Assembly (NCBI GenBank): GCA_020636445.1
Contig: JACJXV010000019.1
Coordinates: 5,745-69,744, forward strand
Direction: 5' to 3'
DNA length: 64,000 nucleotides
DNA from: Lewinellaceae bacterium
GTDB lineage: Bacteria; Bacteroidota; Bacteroidia; Chitinophagales; Saprospiraceae
The stretch's first letter is position 1. Each line of letters starts with the position of its first letter. Shown here piece by piece: positions 9,092 through 18,533 of this stretch. The translations under genes were made by a program, and so were the position numbers. A model generated the notes under the pieces. That model did no database searches and had not been told where the DNA came from. It saw only the letters and a program-made list of their open reading frames with translations.

Positions 9092-10275
9092 AAACGATTT
9101 CTCAGCTCATTCTCTGCTTGATATTCGTCCTGGGCACTTTCCTGCCAACAGTAAAGGGGCAATTTTATTTTTCCGATAGCGCTCAGCTGAGCTTGCTGAC
9201 AGCATCGCCCGGACAGGAACTATACGCACAATTTGGCCATAGCGCCATCCGGATCAACGACTCGGCCTATTCCGGGCAGGATCTGGTATTCAACTACGGC
9301 ATTTTTGATTTTGACACGCCTAATTTCTATCTGAAATTTATTCGTGGCAAGCTGCCCTATATGTTGGGCGTACAGACGATGCCCAGCTTTCTGCGCAGCT
9401 ACCAGGAGGAAGGTCGTGAAGTCCGTGAAATGCCTTTATTGCTGACCCGATCAGAACGCCAGGCCGTTATCACCTTTTTGATTCGCAACTACCAGCCTGA
9501 AAACCGCTTTTACGCTTACGACTTTTTCTTTGACAATTGCGCAAGCCGGATCCGGGATGTCCTCGAAACTAATACGGCGCTGAGCTATCCCGCGAATGAT
9601 ACAACTCATCAGGTTTACACTTACCGGGAGATGCTGACTTTATACGTGGGCGAACACTCCTGGATTAACTTTGGGTTTTACCTGATCCTGGGCTTGCCTT
9701 CTGATCAGTTGGTTAATTTTCGGGAAGAAATGTTCCTGCCCGACTATTTAGAAGACAACCTGAGTAAAGGACAAGTGGATACCCGCCCCCTGGCTGCTGC
9801 GGAAAAAATATTGATACCGGCTACCCTCAGTGTATCCAGCATACCTTCCTTATTACGTCCTACGGTAGTGATGTGGATCCTGGCGATCCTTTGGGGCCTG
9901 GGTTCTATTTTTCTTCCCCGGCATTTAGCGCGAGGGTTGGATACCCTTTTGGCGACGCTCTTATTTGCCGCGGGTACCCTTTTTACCTTCATGTGGTTTG
10001 GCACCGATCATATTGCCACCCATCGCAACCTCAACTTGTTATGGGCAAATCCGCTTTATCTGGGGGTACTTATCAGCGGGTGGCGGGGCGTCAATGGAAC
10101 CGGGTGGTTATTTATCACAGGAAGCGGTGTTGTGCTGACCCTGGTGGGGTATTTCGGGTTACCCCAAACCTTTCATCCGGCGATTATCCCGATTTTATTA
10201 TTGATTCTCTTCCGCTGGGCTATCCGTTTGGGCTGGTTGTCCATCGGCCAAGCGAATCGTGGACTTACTGCTTGA
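9088..10275 (+). CDS. DUF4105 (Lnb N-terminal periplasmic domain) membrane protein
   Basis: 395 residues. A signal sequence (LILCLIFVLGTFLPTVKGQ) is followed by the DUF4105 domain with LLTASPGQELYAQFGHSAIR, FNYGIFDFD and FFDNCASRIRDVLE, where the His and the Cys of DNCAS are conserved. The last third (from about residue 250) holds four or five hydrophobic segments. The family is thought to be a papain-like hydrolase fold, but no reaction is established. It overlaps the UMF1 gene by 4 bp and the HAD gene follows after 4 bp, so all three form one operon. Confidence 0.82.
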   Translation: MKTISQLILCLIFVLGTFLPTVKGQFYFSDSAQLSLLTASPGQELYAQFGHSAIRINDSAYSGQDLVFNYGIFDFDTPNFYLKFIRGKLPYMLGVQTMPSFLRSYQEEGREVREMPLLLTRSERQAVITFLIRNYQPENRFYAYDFFFDNCASRIRDVLETNTALSYPANDTTHQVYTYREMLTLYVGEHSWINFGFYLILGLPSDQLVNFREEMFLPDYLEDNLSKGQVDTRPLAAAEKILIPATLSVSSIPSLLRPTVVMWILAILWGLGSIFLPRHLARGLDTLLATLLFAAGTLFTFMWFGTDHIATHRNLNLLWANPLYLGVLISGWRGVNGTGWLFITGSGVVLTLVGYFGLPQTFHPAIIPILLLILFRWAIRLGWLSIGQANRGLTA

Positions 10276-10279
10276 TTCT

Positions 10280-10885
10280 ATGTACGATACGATAGTTTTT
10301 GATCTGGGTGGCGTGCTGATCGATTGGAATCCGCGCTATCTGTACCGAAAAATTTTTGCCACTGAGGCGGAGGTCGACTATTTCCTGCAACATGTTTGTA
10401 CGTCAGAGTGGAACGAACAACAGGATGGCGGCAGGCCTCTCGCCCATGCCACCGATTTGCTACTGCAGGAATTTCCGGATTTTGAAGTCCCCATCCGGGC
10501 ATTTTACGGCCGGTGGGAAGAGATGCTGGGGGGCCCTATCCATGAAACTGTCGCCATTTTGGAAACGCTCCATGACCGCCAGCAAATGCGGTTACTTGCA
10601 CTGACTAACTGGTCGGCTGAAACCTTTCCGATTGCCTGGGAACGCTATGCTTTTTTGCAGCTTTTTTCCGATATTCTGGTATCCGGGCGAGAGAATCTGA
10701 AAAAGCCTGATCCGCGCATTTTCCACCTGCTCTTCAACCGGTTTGGCATTGATCCCGATAAGGCCATTTTCATTGATGATAATAAATATAATATTCGGGC
10801 AGCCGAAGAACTGGGCATGACTGTAGTGCATTACCAGTCACCCACGCAATTGCACGGATGGCTTCAGCGGAAAGGCCTGCTTTGA
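10280..10885 (+). CDS. HAD-superfamily phosphatase (HAD-IA)
   Basis: 201 residues from the ATG at 10280, 4 bp after the DUF4105 stop; an in-frame earlier start at 10259 would overlap that gene. The HAD motifs are present: FDLGGVLIDWNP with the nucleophile Asp at residue 7, LTNWS (motif II), KKPDPRIF (motif III Lys) and IFIDDNKYNIRAA (motif IV). The second Asp of motif I is Gly, as in the YihX-like group that acts on small sugar phosphates. Cytoplasmic; the substrate is not predictable. Confidence 0.85.
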   Translation: MYDTIVFDLGGVLIDWNPRYLYRKIFATEAEVDYFLQHVCTSEWNEQQDGGRPLAHATDLLLQEFPDFEVPIRAFYGRWEEMLGGPIHETVAILETLHDRQQMRLLALTNWSAETFPIAWERYAFLQLFSDILVSGRENLKKPDPRIFHLLFNRFGIDPDKAIFIDDNKYNIRAAEELGMTVVHYQSPTQLHGWLQRKGLL

Positions 10886-10934
10886 CAAGATGCTTTTTAG
10901 CAACGTTTACGTTACACCCTAACTCTTTATCCTT

Positions 10935-13649
10935 ATGCGAATCTTATCCATACTTCTGTTTCTCAGTCTCGGTTTAACAACCCTGTTATCTGCACAGCCG
11001 GCTACTACCGGTAAAGATCGCTGGACAATCGACGATATTCTCTTTACCGAGTCTGTGGGGCAGCCGGTGGTTTCCCCAAATAACCAACTCCTGGTGTGGG
11101 CTAAACGTCGGGGCGTAAAAGAGAAAGATCGTTTTGTTGCCGATCTGTACCTTACCCGCCTCAATCAACTACGCGATGGAAAACCACTGACCACTCAGCT
11201 CACCCACCAGGATGAAAATGATTCCTCTCCTTTCTTTTCGCGGGATGGAGAAACTATTTACTTCCTCTCTTCCCGGGAAGAAGGTAAAAAGCTGTGGTCG
11301 ATGAGCATCTTCGGCGGCGAACCAGAGGCCGTCGCCGAATTCAAGACCGGCATTAGTAATCCACAGTGGTTATCGGACTCCACCCTGGCTTTTGTTTCCA
11401 CCGAAGGAACAACCTTGTACGAGGCGCAGCGCAAAGAACGCAAGGACAATGTTGCCGTTATTGAAGATTCGGTGCATTGGTCGGTGGAGCGCCTTTTTGT
11501 TTATCATTTAAAAACCAAAAAAACGACCCGCCTGACGGATAATCGCTACCAGATAGGTGATTACAAGGCCTCCCGCGATGGTCAATGGGTAGTGTACAGC
11601 CTCATCCGTAGTCCGCATTACGGCATTGATGGCAAACCAGCTCCAACCTATCATCTCCTAAACGTTGCCACCGGACAAACCCAGCAGATCTTGTCCGGTA
11701 TGCAAACCCCGGGAAATTTTCAGTTTACGGCCGACAATCAGGGGTTTTATTTTACTGCTATCCGATCCTCTAACCCCGAATGGCAAGGCGCGGGGGTTGG
11801 GTTAGTGTATTACTACGACCTGGCTAGTAGTGGCTATCAACAAGTTAACCTCGACTGGAAATGGGAAATGGAAGGTAGCTTTGATGTCGTCGGGAATGAT
11901 ATCCTGGTCACGCTCGCCAATGGCCCTACCAATGTCCTGGCCTATTACCAGCACACCGGAAATACCTGGCGAAAATCGGTTATCGATCTGGGAGACAAGA
12001 ACGAGCATGTCAATGTCATGGCTGTATCGATGGATGGTACCCGGGTGGTATATGACCATTCTACCGCCAGCCAGCTCCCCCGGTATTACACGGCTACCCT
12101 AACCCGGCAAAACAACCAATTAAGCTGGCAAAATGAGGTAGAATGGATCGAACTCAACAAAGGCCTGCAAAAAAAACCGATTGCCCGCTCAGAAGTGATG
12201 CGCTGGAAAGGATACCAGGGTGAAGAAGTAACTGGGATCCTATATTATCCAGAAAATTACGACCCTGCCAAACGGTATCCCTTAATGCTTTCCATTCATG
12301 GGGGCCCTTCGGGAGTAGACATGGACCGGTGGAGTGAACGCTGGAGTACTTATCCGCAGATCATGAGCCAGCGTGGCGCTTTTGTCCTGAAACCCAACTA
12401 TCATGGCTCCTCTAATCACGGACAGGCTTTTGTCGAATCCATCAAGCAGAACTATTATACTCCGGAATTAACCGATATCACAAACGCCATCCAGGTGCTG
12501 GACGAACGCGGGATGATCGACCGGCAACAACTTGGTGCCATGGGTTGGTCGAACGGTGCCATCCTCACCACCATGCTTACCGTCCGTTATCCGGATATGT
12601 TCAAAGTAGCTTGTGCCGGAGCTGGTGATGTAAACTGGACCTCTGACTACGGAACTTGCCAATTCGGGGTAACCTTCGACCAAAGTTATTTCGGCGGCGC
12701 TCCCTGGGATAACCGGAATGGAAAGACCTACAACGAACAGTATATTTTGCTTTCCCCACTCTTCGAGATGGAGCAAGTAAAGACCCCTACCATCATTTTC
12801 CACGGCAGTGAGGATCGGGCCGTGCCGCGGGATCAGAGTTGGGAATACTACCGTGCCCTGCAGCAAATTGGGCAGGCACCGGTGCGTTTCCTATGGTTTC
12901 CCGACCAACCGCACGGGTTACAAAAAATCACCCACCAGCAGCGCAAAATGACCGAAGAACTCGCCTGGATTGATCAGTACTTATTCGGGAAAAACGATCA
13001 GGAGAACGAGGCGTTGAAAAAGGATAGCCCGCTGGCCCAACTGTTAGTTCGGGATAGTACCGCACGCTATCAGGGGCAGTTTGGTGTATTCCAGGGGGGG
13101 AAATTACTCCCCGAAGTAGTAACGGCCCACCCTGATTCGTTAGCCATGGGTCGCTTTGAGGTTACCAATGCCCAATTCCGGCAGTTTGACCCTCGCCGCG
13201 CTTATCCGGCAGGCCAGGATAACTACCCCGCTGAAGTAACGCTGGAACAAGCCAAGGCCTACCTGACCTGGCTGAATAAATTGACCGGAAAAACCTACCG
13301 CTTACCCGCTGCCGCAGAAGCTAAGGCATTGCACAAACAGGCCCATAGCTTTGCCGCCAAGGAAAATACCCTGAATTACTGGGCAGGATACGATATTACC
13401 CCGCTGGAAGTACCCCTGTTGCAGGAAAAGATTGCCAAACTCCAACAGACGCTCTTCCTTCCGGTCGGCTCTTTTGCTGCCCAAAAAACAGGACAAGCCT
13501 CCTTGTATGATTTGGGGGGCAATTTAGCCGAATGGGCCGCCGATGGAACGACCTACGGTTGGAGTGCCTATGATTTTGTGGATGCCCGACAGCCCCAAGC
13601 GCCATCGGTGCGGAAACAAAACGGGTTCAGAATCGTGCTGTCGTTATAG
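10935..13649 (+). CDS. Prolyl-oligopeptidase family (S9) peptidase fused to a SUMF1-like domain
   Basis: 904 residues with a signal peptide (ILSILLFLSLGLTTLLSAQ). Residues about 30-420 form a WD40-like/DPP4-type propeller (WTIDDILFTESVGQPVVSPN). The alpha/beta-hydrolase domain has the nucleophile Ser539 in GWSNGA, Asp627 in GSEDRAVP and His660 in PDQPHG. The nucleophile elbow ends in Ala where most S9 enzymes have Gly. After the peptidase, about residues 725-904 carry a formylglycine-generating-enzyme/SUMF1 type fold: MGRFEVTNAQFRQF, LEQAKAYLTWLNKLTGKTYR, YDLGGNLAEWAADG and the ending NGFRIVL. The peptidase should cleave after proline or acidic residues in imported peptides; the role of the second domain here is unknown, probably structural or binding. 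Confidence 0.87.
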   Translation: MRILSILLFLSLGLTTLLSAQPATTGKDRWTIDDILFTESVGQPVVSPNNQLLVWAKRRGVKEKDRFVADLYLTRLNQLRDGKPLTTQLTHQDENDSSPFFSRDGETIYFLSSREEGKKLWSMSIFGGEPEAVAEFKTGISNPQWLSDSTLAFVSTEGTTLYEAQRKERKDNVAVIEDSVHWSVERLFVYHLKTKKTTRLTDNRYQIGDYKASRDGQWVVYSLIRSPHYGIDGKPAPTYHLLNVATGQTQQILSGMQTPGNFQFTADNQGFYFTAIRSSNPEWQGAGVGLVYYYDLASSGYQQVNLDWKWEMEGSFDVVGNDILVTLANGPTNVLAYYQHTGNTWRKSVIDLGDKNEHVNVMAVSMDGTRVVYDHSTASQLPRYYTATLTRQNNQLSWQNEVEWIELNKGLQKKPIARSEVMRWKGYQGEEVTGILYYPENYDPAKRYPLMLSIHGGPSGVDMDRWSERWSTYPQIMSQRGAFVLKPNYHGSSNHGQAFVESIKQNYYTPELTDITNAIQVLDERGMIDRQQLGAMGWSNGAILTTMLTVRYPDMFKVACAGAGDVNWTSDYGTCQFGVTFDQSYFGGAPWDNRNGKTYNEQYILLSPLFEMEQVKTPTIIFHGSEDRAVPRDQSWEYYRALQQIGQAPVRFLWFPDQPHGLQKITHQQRKMTEELAWIDQYLFGKNDQENEALKKDSPLAQLLVRDSTARYQGQFGVFQGGKLLPEVVTAHPDSLAMGRFEVTNAQFRQFDPRRAYPAGQDNYPAEVTLEQAKAYLTWLNKLTGKTYRLPAAAEAKALHKQAHSFAAKENTLNYWAGYDITPLEVPLLQEKIAKLQQTLFLPVGSFAAQKTGQASLYDLGGNLAEWAADGTTYGWSAYDFVDARQPQAPSVRKQNGFRIVLSL

Positions 13650-13663
13650 CGTGTTGGTCTACT

Positions 13664-14042
13664 CCTGAAACATGAGTCATCCCAAATTTTGGACAATCTG
13701 GCTTTCTGGTTTAGAGCCGTAGGTCGCTTCGCTTCCTACTCGTTTAGAGACGCCCCTACGGCGCTCGTTTAGAAAGTTTAGAGGGACCAGGCGGGCAAGT
13801 TTGGGCTAGCGGGGTTTTAAAGTTTACACAACGTCCTCCAAACCATTTCAACGCTAAACTTTCTAAACCATTCACGCAGCGAATTCTCTAAACAAGCCAC
13901 AAACGGAGTGAGTTTTGAATCCTGACAAAAGTCGGGGTGGCGGCTCTAAACCAGCCTGCCCTCCCTAGGCGGGTAAACCCTCCATAGGCGGGTAAACCCT
14001 GTCTGCCACCAAATCAGCATTCGGGATGACTCATATTTTAGG
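13664..14042. mobile_element. MITE-like non-coding element with 22-nt terminal inverted repeats
   Basis: The left end (13664-13685, CCTGAAACATGAGTCATCCC then AA) and the reverse complement of the right end (14021-14042, CCTAAAATATGAGTCATCCC then GA) agree at 19 of 22 positions, all differences being transitions. The 379 bp between them hold no credible gene but contain smaller repeats: GAGCCGTAGG/CCTACGGCGCTC, and two tandem copies of a 19-nt unit ending AGGCGGGTAAA at 13961-13996. No clear target duplication is seen. I infer a miniature element; a large hairpin-forming intergenic repeat is the alternative. Confidence 0.45.
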
Positions 14043-14132
14043 ATTAGGTCCTGTTCGGTGGAATCTTCAAATTTCATACGGGCTATTGGCCTCAATTCCT
14101 AAAAAATAAACTTTATAAACCATGCATCGCGG

Positions 14133-14306
14133 CATAAACCGAGTGAGCAAAGCGAACGGCATAAACTGAACGAACGGAGTGAGTGGCATAAACCGTTTAT
14201 CAGCGTGTTAGCGCATCAGCAATTGGCTTGTTGGGTATTAGCGTGTTGGCGCCTTCGCTAAAAAATAAACCCCATAAACCGAGTGAGCAAAGCGAACGGC
14301 ATAAAC
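14133..14306. repeat. 34-bp exact direct repeat with flanking related words
   Basis: The 34 nt beginning CATAAACCGAGTGAGCAAAG and ending CGGCATAAAC occur identically at 14133-14166 and 14273-14306. Both copies are preceded by AAAAAATAAAC-NNN-ATAAACC. Related fragments (GAACGGAGTGAGTGGCATAAACC) lie between them. The rest of the 13650-14761 gap shows no gene; a 24-codon frame at 14577-14651 has no support. Confidence 0.75.
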
Positions 14307-14521
14307 CTCATAAACCAGGTTTTTGGCATCTTAGCAGGTTGAATTTGCCAATGCCCGCAGGTCGTCAACGACCAGGACTCTGTACCTCCTGACCGCTGAA
14401 ACACCTCCCTTCGCACACCTGATTCCAGGTAAACGGTAGCTTTTTTTCAGAAAACGGTATGTTTTTTAAAGAAAACGTGCATTTTATCCTGCGACTACTG
14501 GTTTTTCTCAGGAAAGGTTAT

Positions 14522-14529
14522 TACATTTG
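14522..14529 (+). promoter_or_regulatory. Possible -7 element TACATTTG
   Basis: TACATTTG matches TAnnTTTG and lies 232 bp before the next gene. No TTTG is found 19-21 bp upstream, so this is a half-site only. If used, the message has a long leader. Confidence 0.35.
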
Positions 14530-14761
14530 ATCTGTGTTCCCCTGCAGCCGTATTCATTTCAGCTGAAAACGTTGCTATGAGAAGCGCCATGAAGCGCAGG
14601 TACTATGAGAAAACTTCTTTTTTTAGGTGGATGCCGGTCTTTTACCGCTGACCACCTTCCAATCATTCCCAAAAGCTGAAAACTGATTTTGCCCGTAAAT
14701 ATTGGGCAGCTGGCAAGTGCTATGCCGACTTGCCAGTGGTGATGCTTGTGAACTACAGATT

Positions 14762-17700
14762 ATGAGAAAATTACCATTACTGTGGTTGATGGTAATAGGT
14801 TTGTTGCTTTTGGACCCTCCCCCCCGTGTTTTTGCCCAAAGCAACACAGCGGCAACGCGCCTGTTCAACCCGGTAAACTTTGCCAATTTGCAGTGGCGCT
14901 TCGCAGGGCCACTCAAAGGAGGGAGGGTTAATGCGGTTGTCGGCATACCGACGCAACCGTTCACCTACTTCCTGGGAAGTACCGGTGGTGGTGTTTGGAA
15001 GACGGAAGATGCCGGCACCACTTGGGTAAATATCTCAGACCGCGATTTCCAAAGCGGCACAATTGGTGCGATTGCCATTGCACCCAATGATCCTAACATC
15101 ATATATGTGGGCACCGGGGAGCACGCCGTACGGGGCACGATGACTTCCCATGGCGACGGTGTTTACCGGTCTACCGATGGTGGCCAAACCTGGCAGCATC
15201 TGGGCCTTGTAGAGAGTCGCCACATTGCAGCTATTGCCATCCACCCTTCCAATCCGGATATTGTCTATGTAGCAGCCCAGGGGGCTCAATATGGCCGGAG
15301 TACCACCCGGGGTGTTTATCGGTCTACCGATGGCGGCCGTCACTGGCAGCAAATTCTATACATTGATGAGCTTACGGGCGCCTGTGACCTGAGTTTAGAC
15401 CCCAATAATCCGCGAGTCCTTTATGCCGGTATGTGGGATCATCAACGCCAGCCCTGGTATATGCGCAGTGGCGGAAAAGGTTCGGGACTATATAAATCTA
15501 CCGATGGTGGCGACAACTGGGAAAAGCTAACCAACGGCTTACCCAGGGACTTGGGTAAAGTAGGCATCGCCGTAAGTCCTGCCCGACTCGGCCGAATCTT
15601 TGCTATCGTCGAAGCCGAAGAAGGCGGTGTTTACCGCTCTGATGATGCCGGCAAAAGCTGGGTGCGTACGTCTGCCGACCGCAGCGCCATCGCCCGCGCC
15701 TGGTATTACACCAAAATAGTCCCAGATCCCCAGGACGCCGAAACCGTTTATGTGCTGAATGCACCGCTCCTACGATCGATCGACGGCGGCAAAACCTTTG
15801 AAGCTATTCCTAACCCGCACACGGATCAACATGCGCTGTGGATAAACCCCCAACACCCGCAATGGATGATTCTGGGCAATGATGGTGGGGCTGCCATCTC
15901 CCTGAACGGCGGCAAAACCTGGAGTAGCCAGAACAATCAACCTACCGCACAAATTTACCGTGTTCAAGCCGATGGGCGCTTTCCGTACTTCATTTACGGA
16001 TCCCAACAAGATAATTCCACGATTGCTATTCCAAACCGCAGTGATGCGGATGAAAATGGTTGGTATACCGTAGGTGAATCGGAAAGCGCCTTTATCGCCT
16101 TTGACAACCCACAAAACCCCACACTGGTTTTTTCCAGTGGTTACCAGGGAAATATCAGTGTTTTTGACACCCGAACCCAGACCAGTAAGGACATCATGGC
16201 CTACCCTATCCTGGGATTGGCCGGTGAGCCCCGCCAGCAAAAGTTCCGCTTCAACTGGAATGCACCCTTAATAAATGATCCCCACACAAAAGGGGTACTG
16301 TACCATGGGGCTAATGTTGTTCTACGCAGCACCGACAGCGGACAATCCTGGCAAGCCATCAGCCCTGACCTTACGCGAAATGACCCCACTAAACAAGGCC
16401 CGGGAGGAGGCCCCTTCACCAATGAAGGCGCTGGTGCCGAAGTGTACAATACGCTGAGTTACCTCGCCTGTTCGCCCCAACAATCCGGAGAGATTTGGGC
16501 AGGCAGCGATGATGGTCGCCTTCACCTCACCCACAACGGCGGAGAATCCTGGCTGGATATCACTCCTCCCGGACTTGGTGAAGCGCTGATCAATGCCATT
16601 GAGGTTTCCCCACATCAGGCAGGTACCGCCTATATTGCTGCCACCCGCCATGCGTTCAATGATCTGCAGCCACTGATCTATCGAACGCGGGATTACGGAA
16701 AATCCTGGACCCTGCAGGTCAAAGGCATCGATGCCGATGCCTTCACCCGAGTGGTCAGAGAAGACCCTAAGCAACCGGGGCTGCTCTACGCCGGCACCGA
16801 ACGGGGATTCTATTTTTCCCCTGACGCCGGTGACAACTGGTACGCCCTTGACCTCAACCTCCCCCCCTGCCCGATTACCGACTTACTGGTCCACGACAAT
16901 GACCTCATTGCTGCCACGGCCGGCCGGGGCCTTTGGATACTGGACGACCTGGGGCCATTGCAACAAACACAAGGGTTTCCCAATGAACTCACCGCAGCCC
17001 TTTACCAACCCCACCCTGCCTTTCGCTATGTTTCCGGACAACTGGGGCCCGACCCTGATGCTCCCGCTGCCGAACTGGCCGATGAAGGGCAGGCAGCTAT
17101 CGACTACTATTTACCGAATAATCTCCCCGACTCCAGTCTAATCTGTCTGGAGATACGCGATGCCGAGCAGCAAATTGTACGACGGTTTTCCAACCGGGCA
17201 ACCGACGGATGCCCCATTTATGAAGGTGGCCCACCCACGAATAGCCTCTTATCCGTTCGCCGGGGTGTAAACCGATTCTATTGGGACCTGCGGCGTAATA
17301 CACTCCCTGGTGTTCCCAAAGTATTTATCCTCGGTGATTACCGGGGGGGCGCGGTAGCTCCGGGCACTTACACCGTGAACCTCCTGATTAACAAACAGGT
17401 TACCGCCACAGCCTCCCTGACGGTGCTGCCGGATCCTCGTCTGGAGGGTACCGTAGACGCTGCCGATTACCAGCGCCAGGATCGCTTCCTCAAAGACCTC
17501 GAAGCCCAAATAACGGATATGCATCAGTCGCTGAACCAAATGCGGGAAATGCGCGACCAGATGCAGAGCCTGATGGGTTTTCTGGAAAAACAAAACTCCT
17601 GCCAGGACCTCATCGAAACCGGGAAAGAAGCCATTGCCCGCATTAATACCTGGGAGAAAGTGCTCATTGAGCCTGCCCAGCAAACCGCACAAGATGTGAT

Positions 17701-17935
17701 CAACTTCCCCAATAAACTCTGTGCTGAATTTCTGGACCTTAAGCGACGGGCCGACAGTCATGATCCGCGCCTTAGTCAAGGCATCACCCAGCGGGCCGAT
17801 GACCTGCAAACGGAATGGCTCACACATAAGGTGTTAATGCAGGAAATCCTGAGCCGCGAAATAGCCAGCTTCAACAGGATTTTTAAGGAAAAAAATATTC
17901 CGGCGCTGATTCTACCGGCCACCAGCGCCTTTTAA
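14762..17935 (+). CDS. Secreted sortilin/VPS10-like Asp-box beta-propeller protein
   Basis: 1057 residues from the ATG at 14762; a TTG at 14702 would add 20 residues before the signal peptide (LLWLMVIGLLLLDPPPRVFAQ). The body contains many Asp-box repeats of the form S-x-D-x-G-x-x-W: YRSTDGGQTW, YRSTDGGRHW, YKSTDGGDNW, YRSDDAGKSW, LRSTDSGQSW, YFSPDAGDNW. These mark the VPS10/sortilin-N and BNR-glycosidase-like ten-bladed propellers that are abundant as secreted proteins in Bacteroidota. After about residue 780 comes a beta domain (GVNRFYWDLRRNTLPGVPKV) and then a helical tail (DLEAQITDMHQSLNQMREMR). No catalytic residues can be named. A strong terminator follows at 17966. Confidence 0.82.
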   Translation: MRKLPLLWLMVIGLLLLDPPPRVFAQSNTAATRLFNPVNFANLQWRFAGPLKGGRVNAVVGIPTQPFTYFLGSTGGGVWKTEDAGTTWVNISDRDFQSGTIGAIAIAPNDPNIIYVGTGEHAVRGTMTSHGDGVYRSTDGGQTWQHLGLVESRHIAAIAIHPSNPDIVYVAAQGAQYGRSTTRGVYRSTDGGRHWQQILYIDELTGACDLSLDPNNPRVLYAGMWDHQRQPWYMRSGGKGSGLYKSTDGGDNWEKLTNGLPRDLGKVGIAVSPARLGRIFAIVEAEEGGVYRSDDAGKSWVRTSADRSAIARAWYYTKIVPDPQDAETVYVLNAPLLRSIDGGKTFEAIPNPHTDQHALWINPQHPQWMILGNDGGAAISLNGGKTWSSQNNQPTAQIYRVQADGRFPYFIYGSQQDNSTIAIPNRSDADENGWYTVGESESAFIAFDNPQNPTLVFSSGYQGNISVFDTRTQTSKDIMAYPILGLAGEPRQQKFRFNWNAPLINDPHTKGVLYHGANVVLRSTDSGQSWQAISPDLTRNDPTKQGPGGGPFTNEGAGAEVYNTLSYLACSPQQSGEIWAGSDDGRLHLTHNGGESWLDITPPGLGEALINAIEVSPHQAGTAYIAATRHAFNDLQPLIYRTRDYGKSWTLQVKGIDADAFTRVVREDPKQPGLLYAGTERGFYFSPDAGDNWYALDLNLPPCPITDLLVHDNDLIAATAGRGLWILDDLGPLQQTQGFPNELTAALYQPHPAFRYVSGQLGPDPDAPAAELADEGQAAIDYYLPNNLPDSSLICLEIRDAEQQIVRRFSNRATDGCPIYEGGPPTNSLLSVRRGVNRFYWDLRRNTLPGVPKVFILGDYRGGAVAPGTYTVNLLINKQVTATASLTVLPDPRLEGTVDAADYQRQDRFLKDLEAQITDMHQSLNQMREMRDQMQSLMGFLEKQNSCQDLIETGKEAIARINTWEKVLIEPAQQTAQDVINFPNKLCAEFLDLKRRADSHDPRLSQGITQRADDLQTEWLTHKVLMQEILSREIASFNRIFKEKNIPALILPATSAF

Positions 17936-17965
17936 GGCTGCCGCATGCTAGTAGGCTAACTATAT

Positions 17966-18008
17966 AATACGCCCCAAACCAATGAATCGCCTTGGTTTGG
18001 GGCGCATT
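17966..18008 (+). terminator. Rho-independent terminator
   Basis: A 17-bp stem (AATACGCCCCAAACCAA with TTGGTTTGGGGCGCATT, one A-C mismatch) with a 9-nt loop is followed by ATTTTTCT. It lies 30 bp after the stop of the propeller gene. Confidence 0.85.
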
Positions 18009-18057
18009 ATTTTTCTACACTCTCCCCGCTTTTTTTTCGCAAATTCACTGGAAAATG

Positions 18058-18065
18058 TACCTTTG
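18058..18065 (+). promoter_or_regulatory. -7 element TACCTTTG
   Basis: TACCTTTG fits TAnnTTTG exactly and sits 22 bp before the ATG at 18088. No clear TTTG at -33. It supports the short start of the following small gene, because the longer in-frame start at 17992 is inside the preceding terminator. Confidence 0.5.
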
Positions 18066-18087
18066 CGGGGTATTAAATGACAGACAA

Positions 18088-18243
18088 ATGGAAAGTGCAA
18101 AAAACTCGACCGCCACGGACTGGATTATCTTTTTGATTTCCCTGGTTGTTATGATTGGGTTACTGGCGTATGCTTCTGAATGGTTCTGGCTGGCCCTGCC
18201 TTTTGTGCTAACGTATTTCGTGAAGGCACTTCGGATGATGTAA
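18088..18243 (+). CDS. Small two-helix membrane protein, unknown
   Basis: 51 residues from the ATG at 18088: a polar start MESAKNSTATD, two hydrophobic segments (WIIFLISLVVMIGLLAYA and FWLALPFVLTYFVKAL) separated by SEW, and a short basic end. It has its own -7 element and a terminator upstream, so it appears to be a separate transcript. I do not recognise a family; small membrane proteins of this form are often missed by gene callers. Confidence 0.55.
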   Translation: MESAKNSTATDWIIFLISLVVMIGLLAYASEWFWLALPFVLTYFVKALRMM

Positions 18244-18253
18244 TTTTTGGGGG

Positions 18254-18288
18254 TTACTGGTAACTGGTTTTTGGTTACTGGTTTTTGG
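18254..18288. repeat. Heptamer repeat, NNNCTGG/TTTTTGG type
   Basis: Five units in exact 7-nt register: TTACTGG, TAACTGG, TTTTTGG, TTACTGG, TTTTTGG. The same words occur reversed at 60031-60091 and as TTTCTGG at 45778-45875. The remainder of the 18244-18658 gap has further repeats but no gene. Confidence 0.8.
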
Positions 18289-18452
18289 AATCCCGAATCA
18301 CCCATCCCATCCCGGTGCAAGTGCCCTTACCCTTGCCTCTGCCCTAGAGGTATCAACTACTTCTGCGATTGTATTTATCCCCGGAGAGCATTCCCGGGGA
18401 CGGACTGGTTTATAGCCAATGGTCCTGGATTCTTTTTAGGTGGGTATTTTTC

Positions 18453-18480
18453 ACCACCGATGTACACCGATTTTCACGGA
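18453..18480. repeat. CACCGAT/CACGGAT repeat words
   Basis: ACCACCGATGTACACCGATT followed by TTCACGGA is a diverged relative of ACCACAGATTACACGGATTC at 1334-1353. Such CACAGAT/CACGGAT strings appear in the intergenic DNA of many environmental bacteria. Confidence 0.4.
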
Positions 18481-18533
18481 TTAGGTGCTGGCGCTGGCGC
18501 ACGGAGTATCAAGCCTGTTTGGATTCTCTGGCG

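Noticed and set aside
14577..14651. 24-codon leader-peptide frame before the propeller gene
   Set aside because: It has a possible -7 element upstream but no attenuator structure, no codon run and no conservation evidence.
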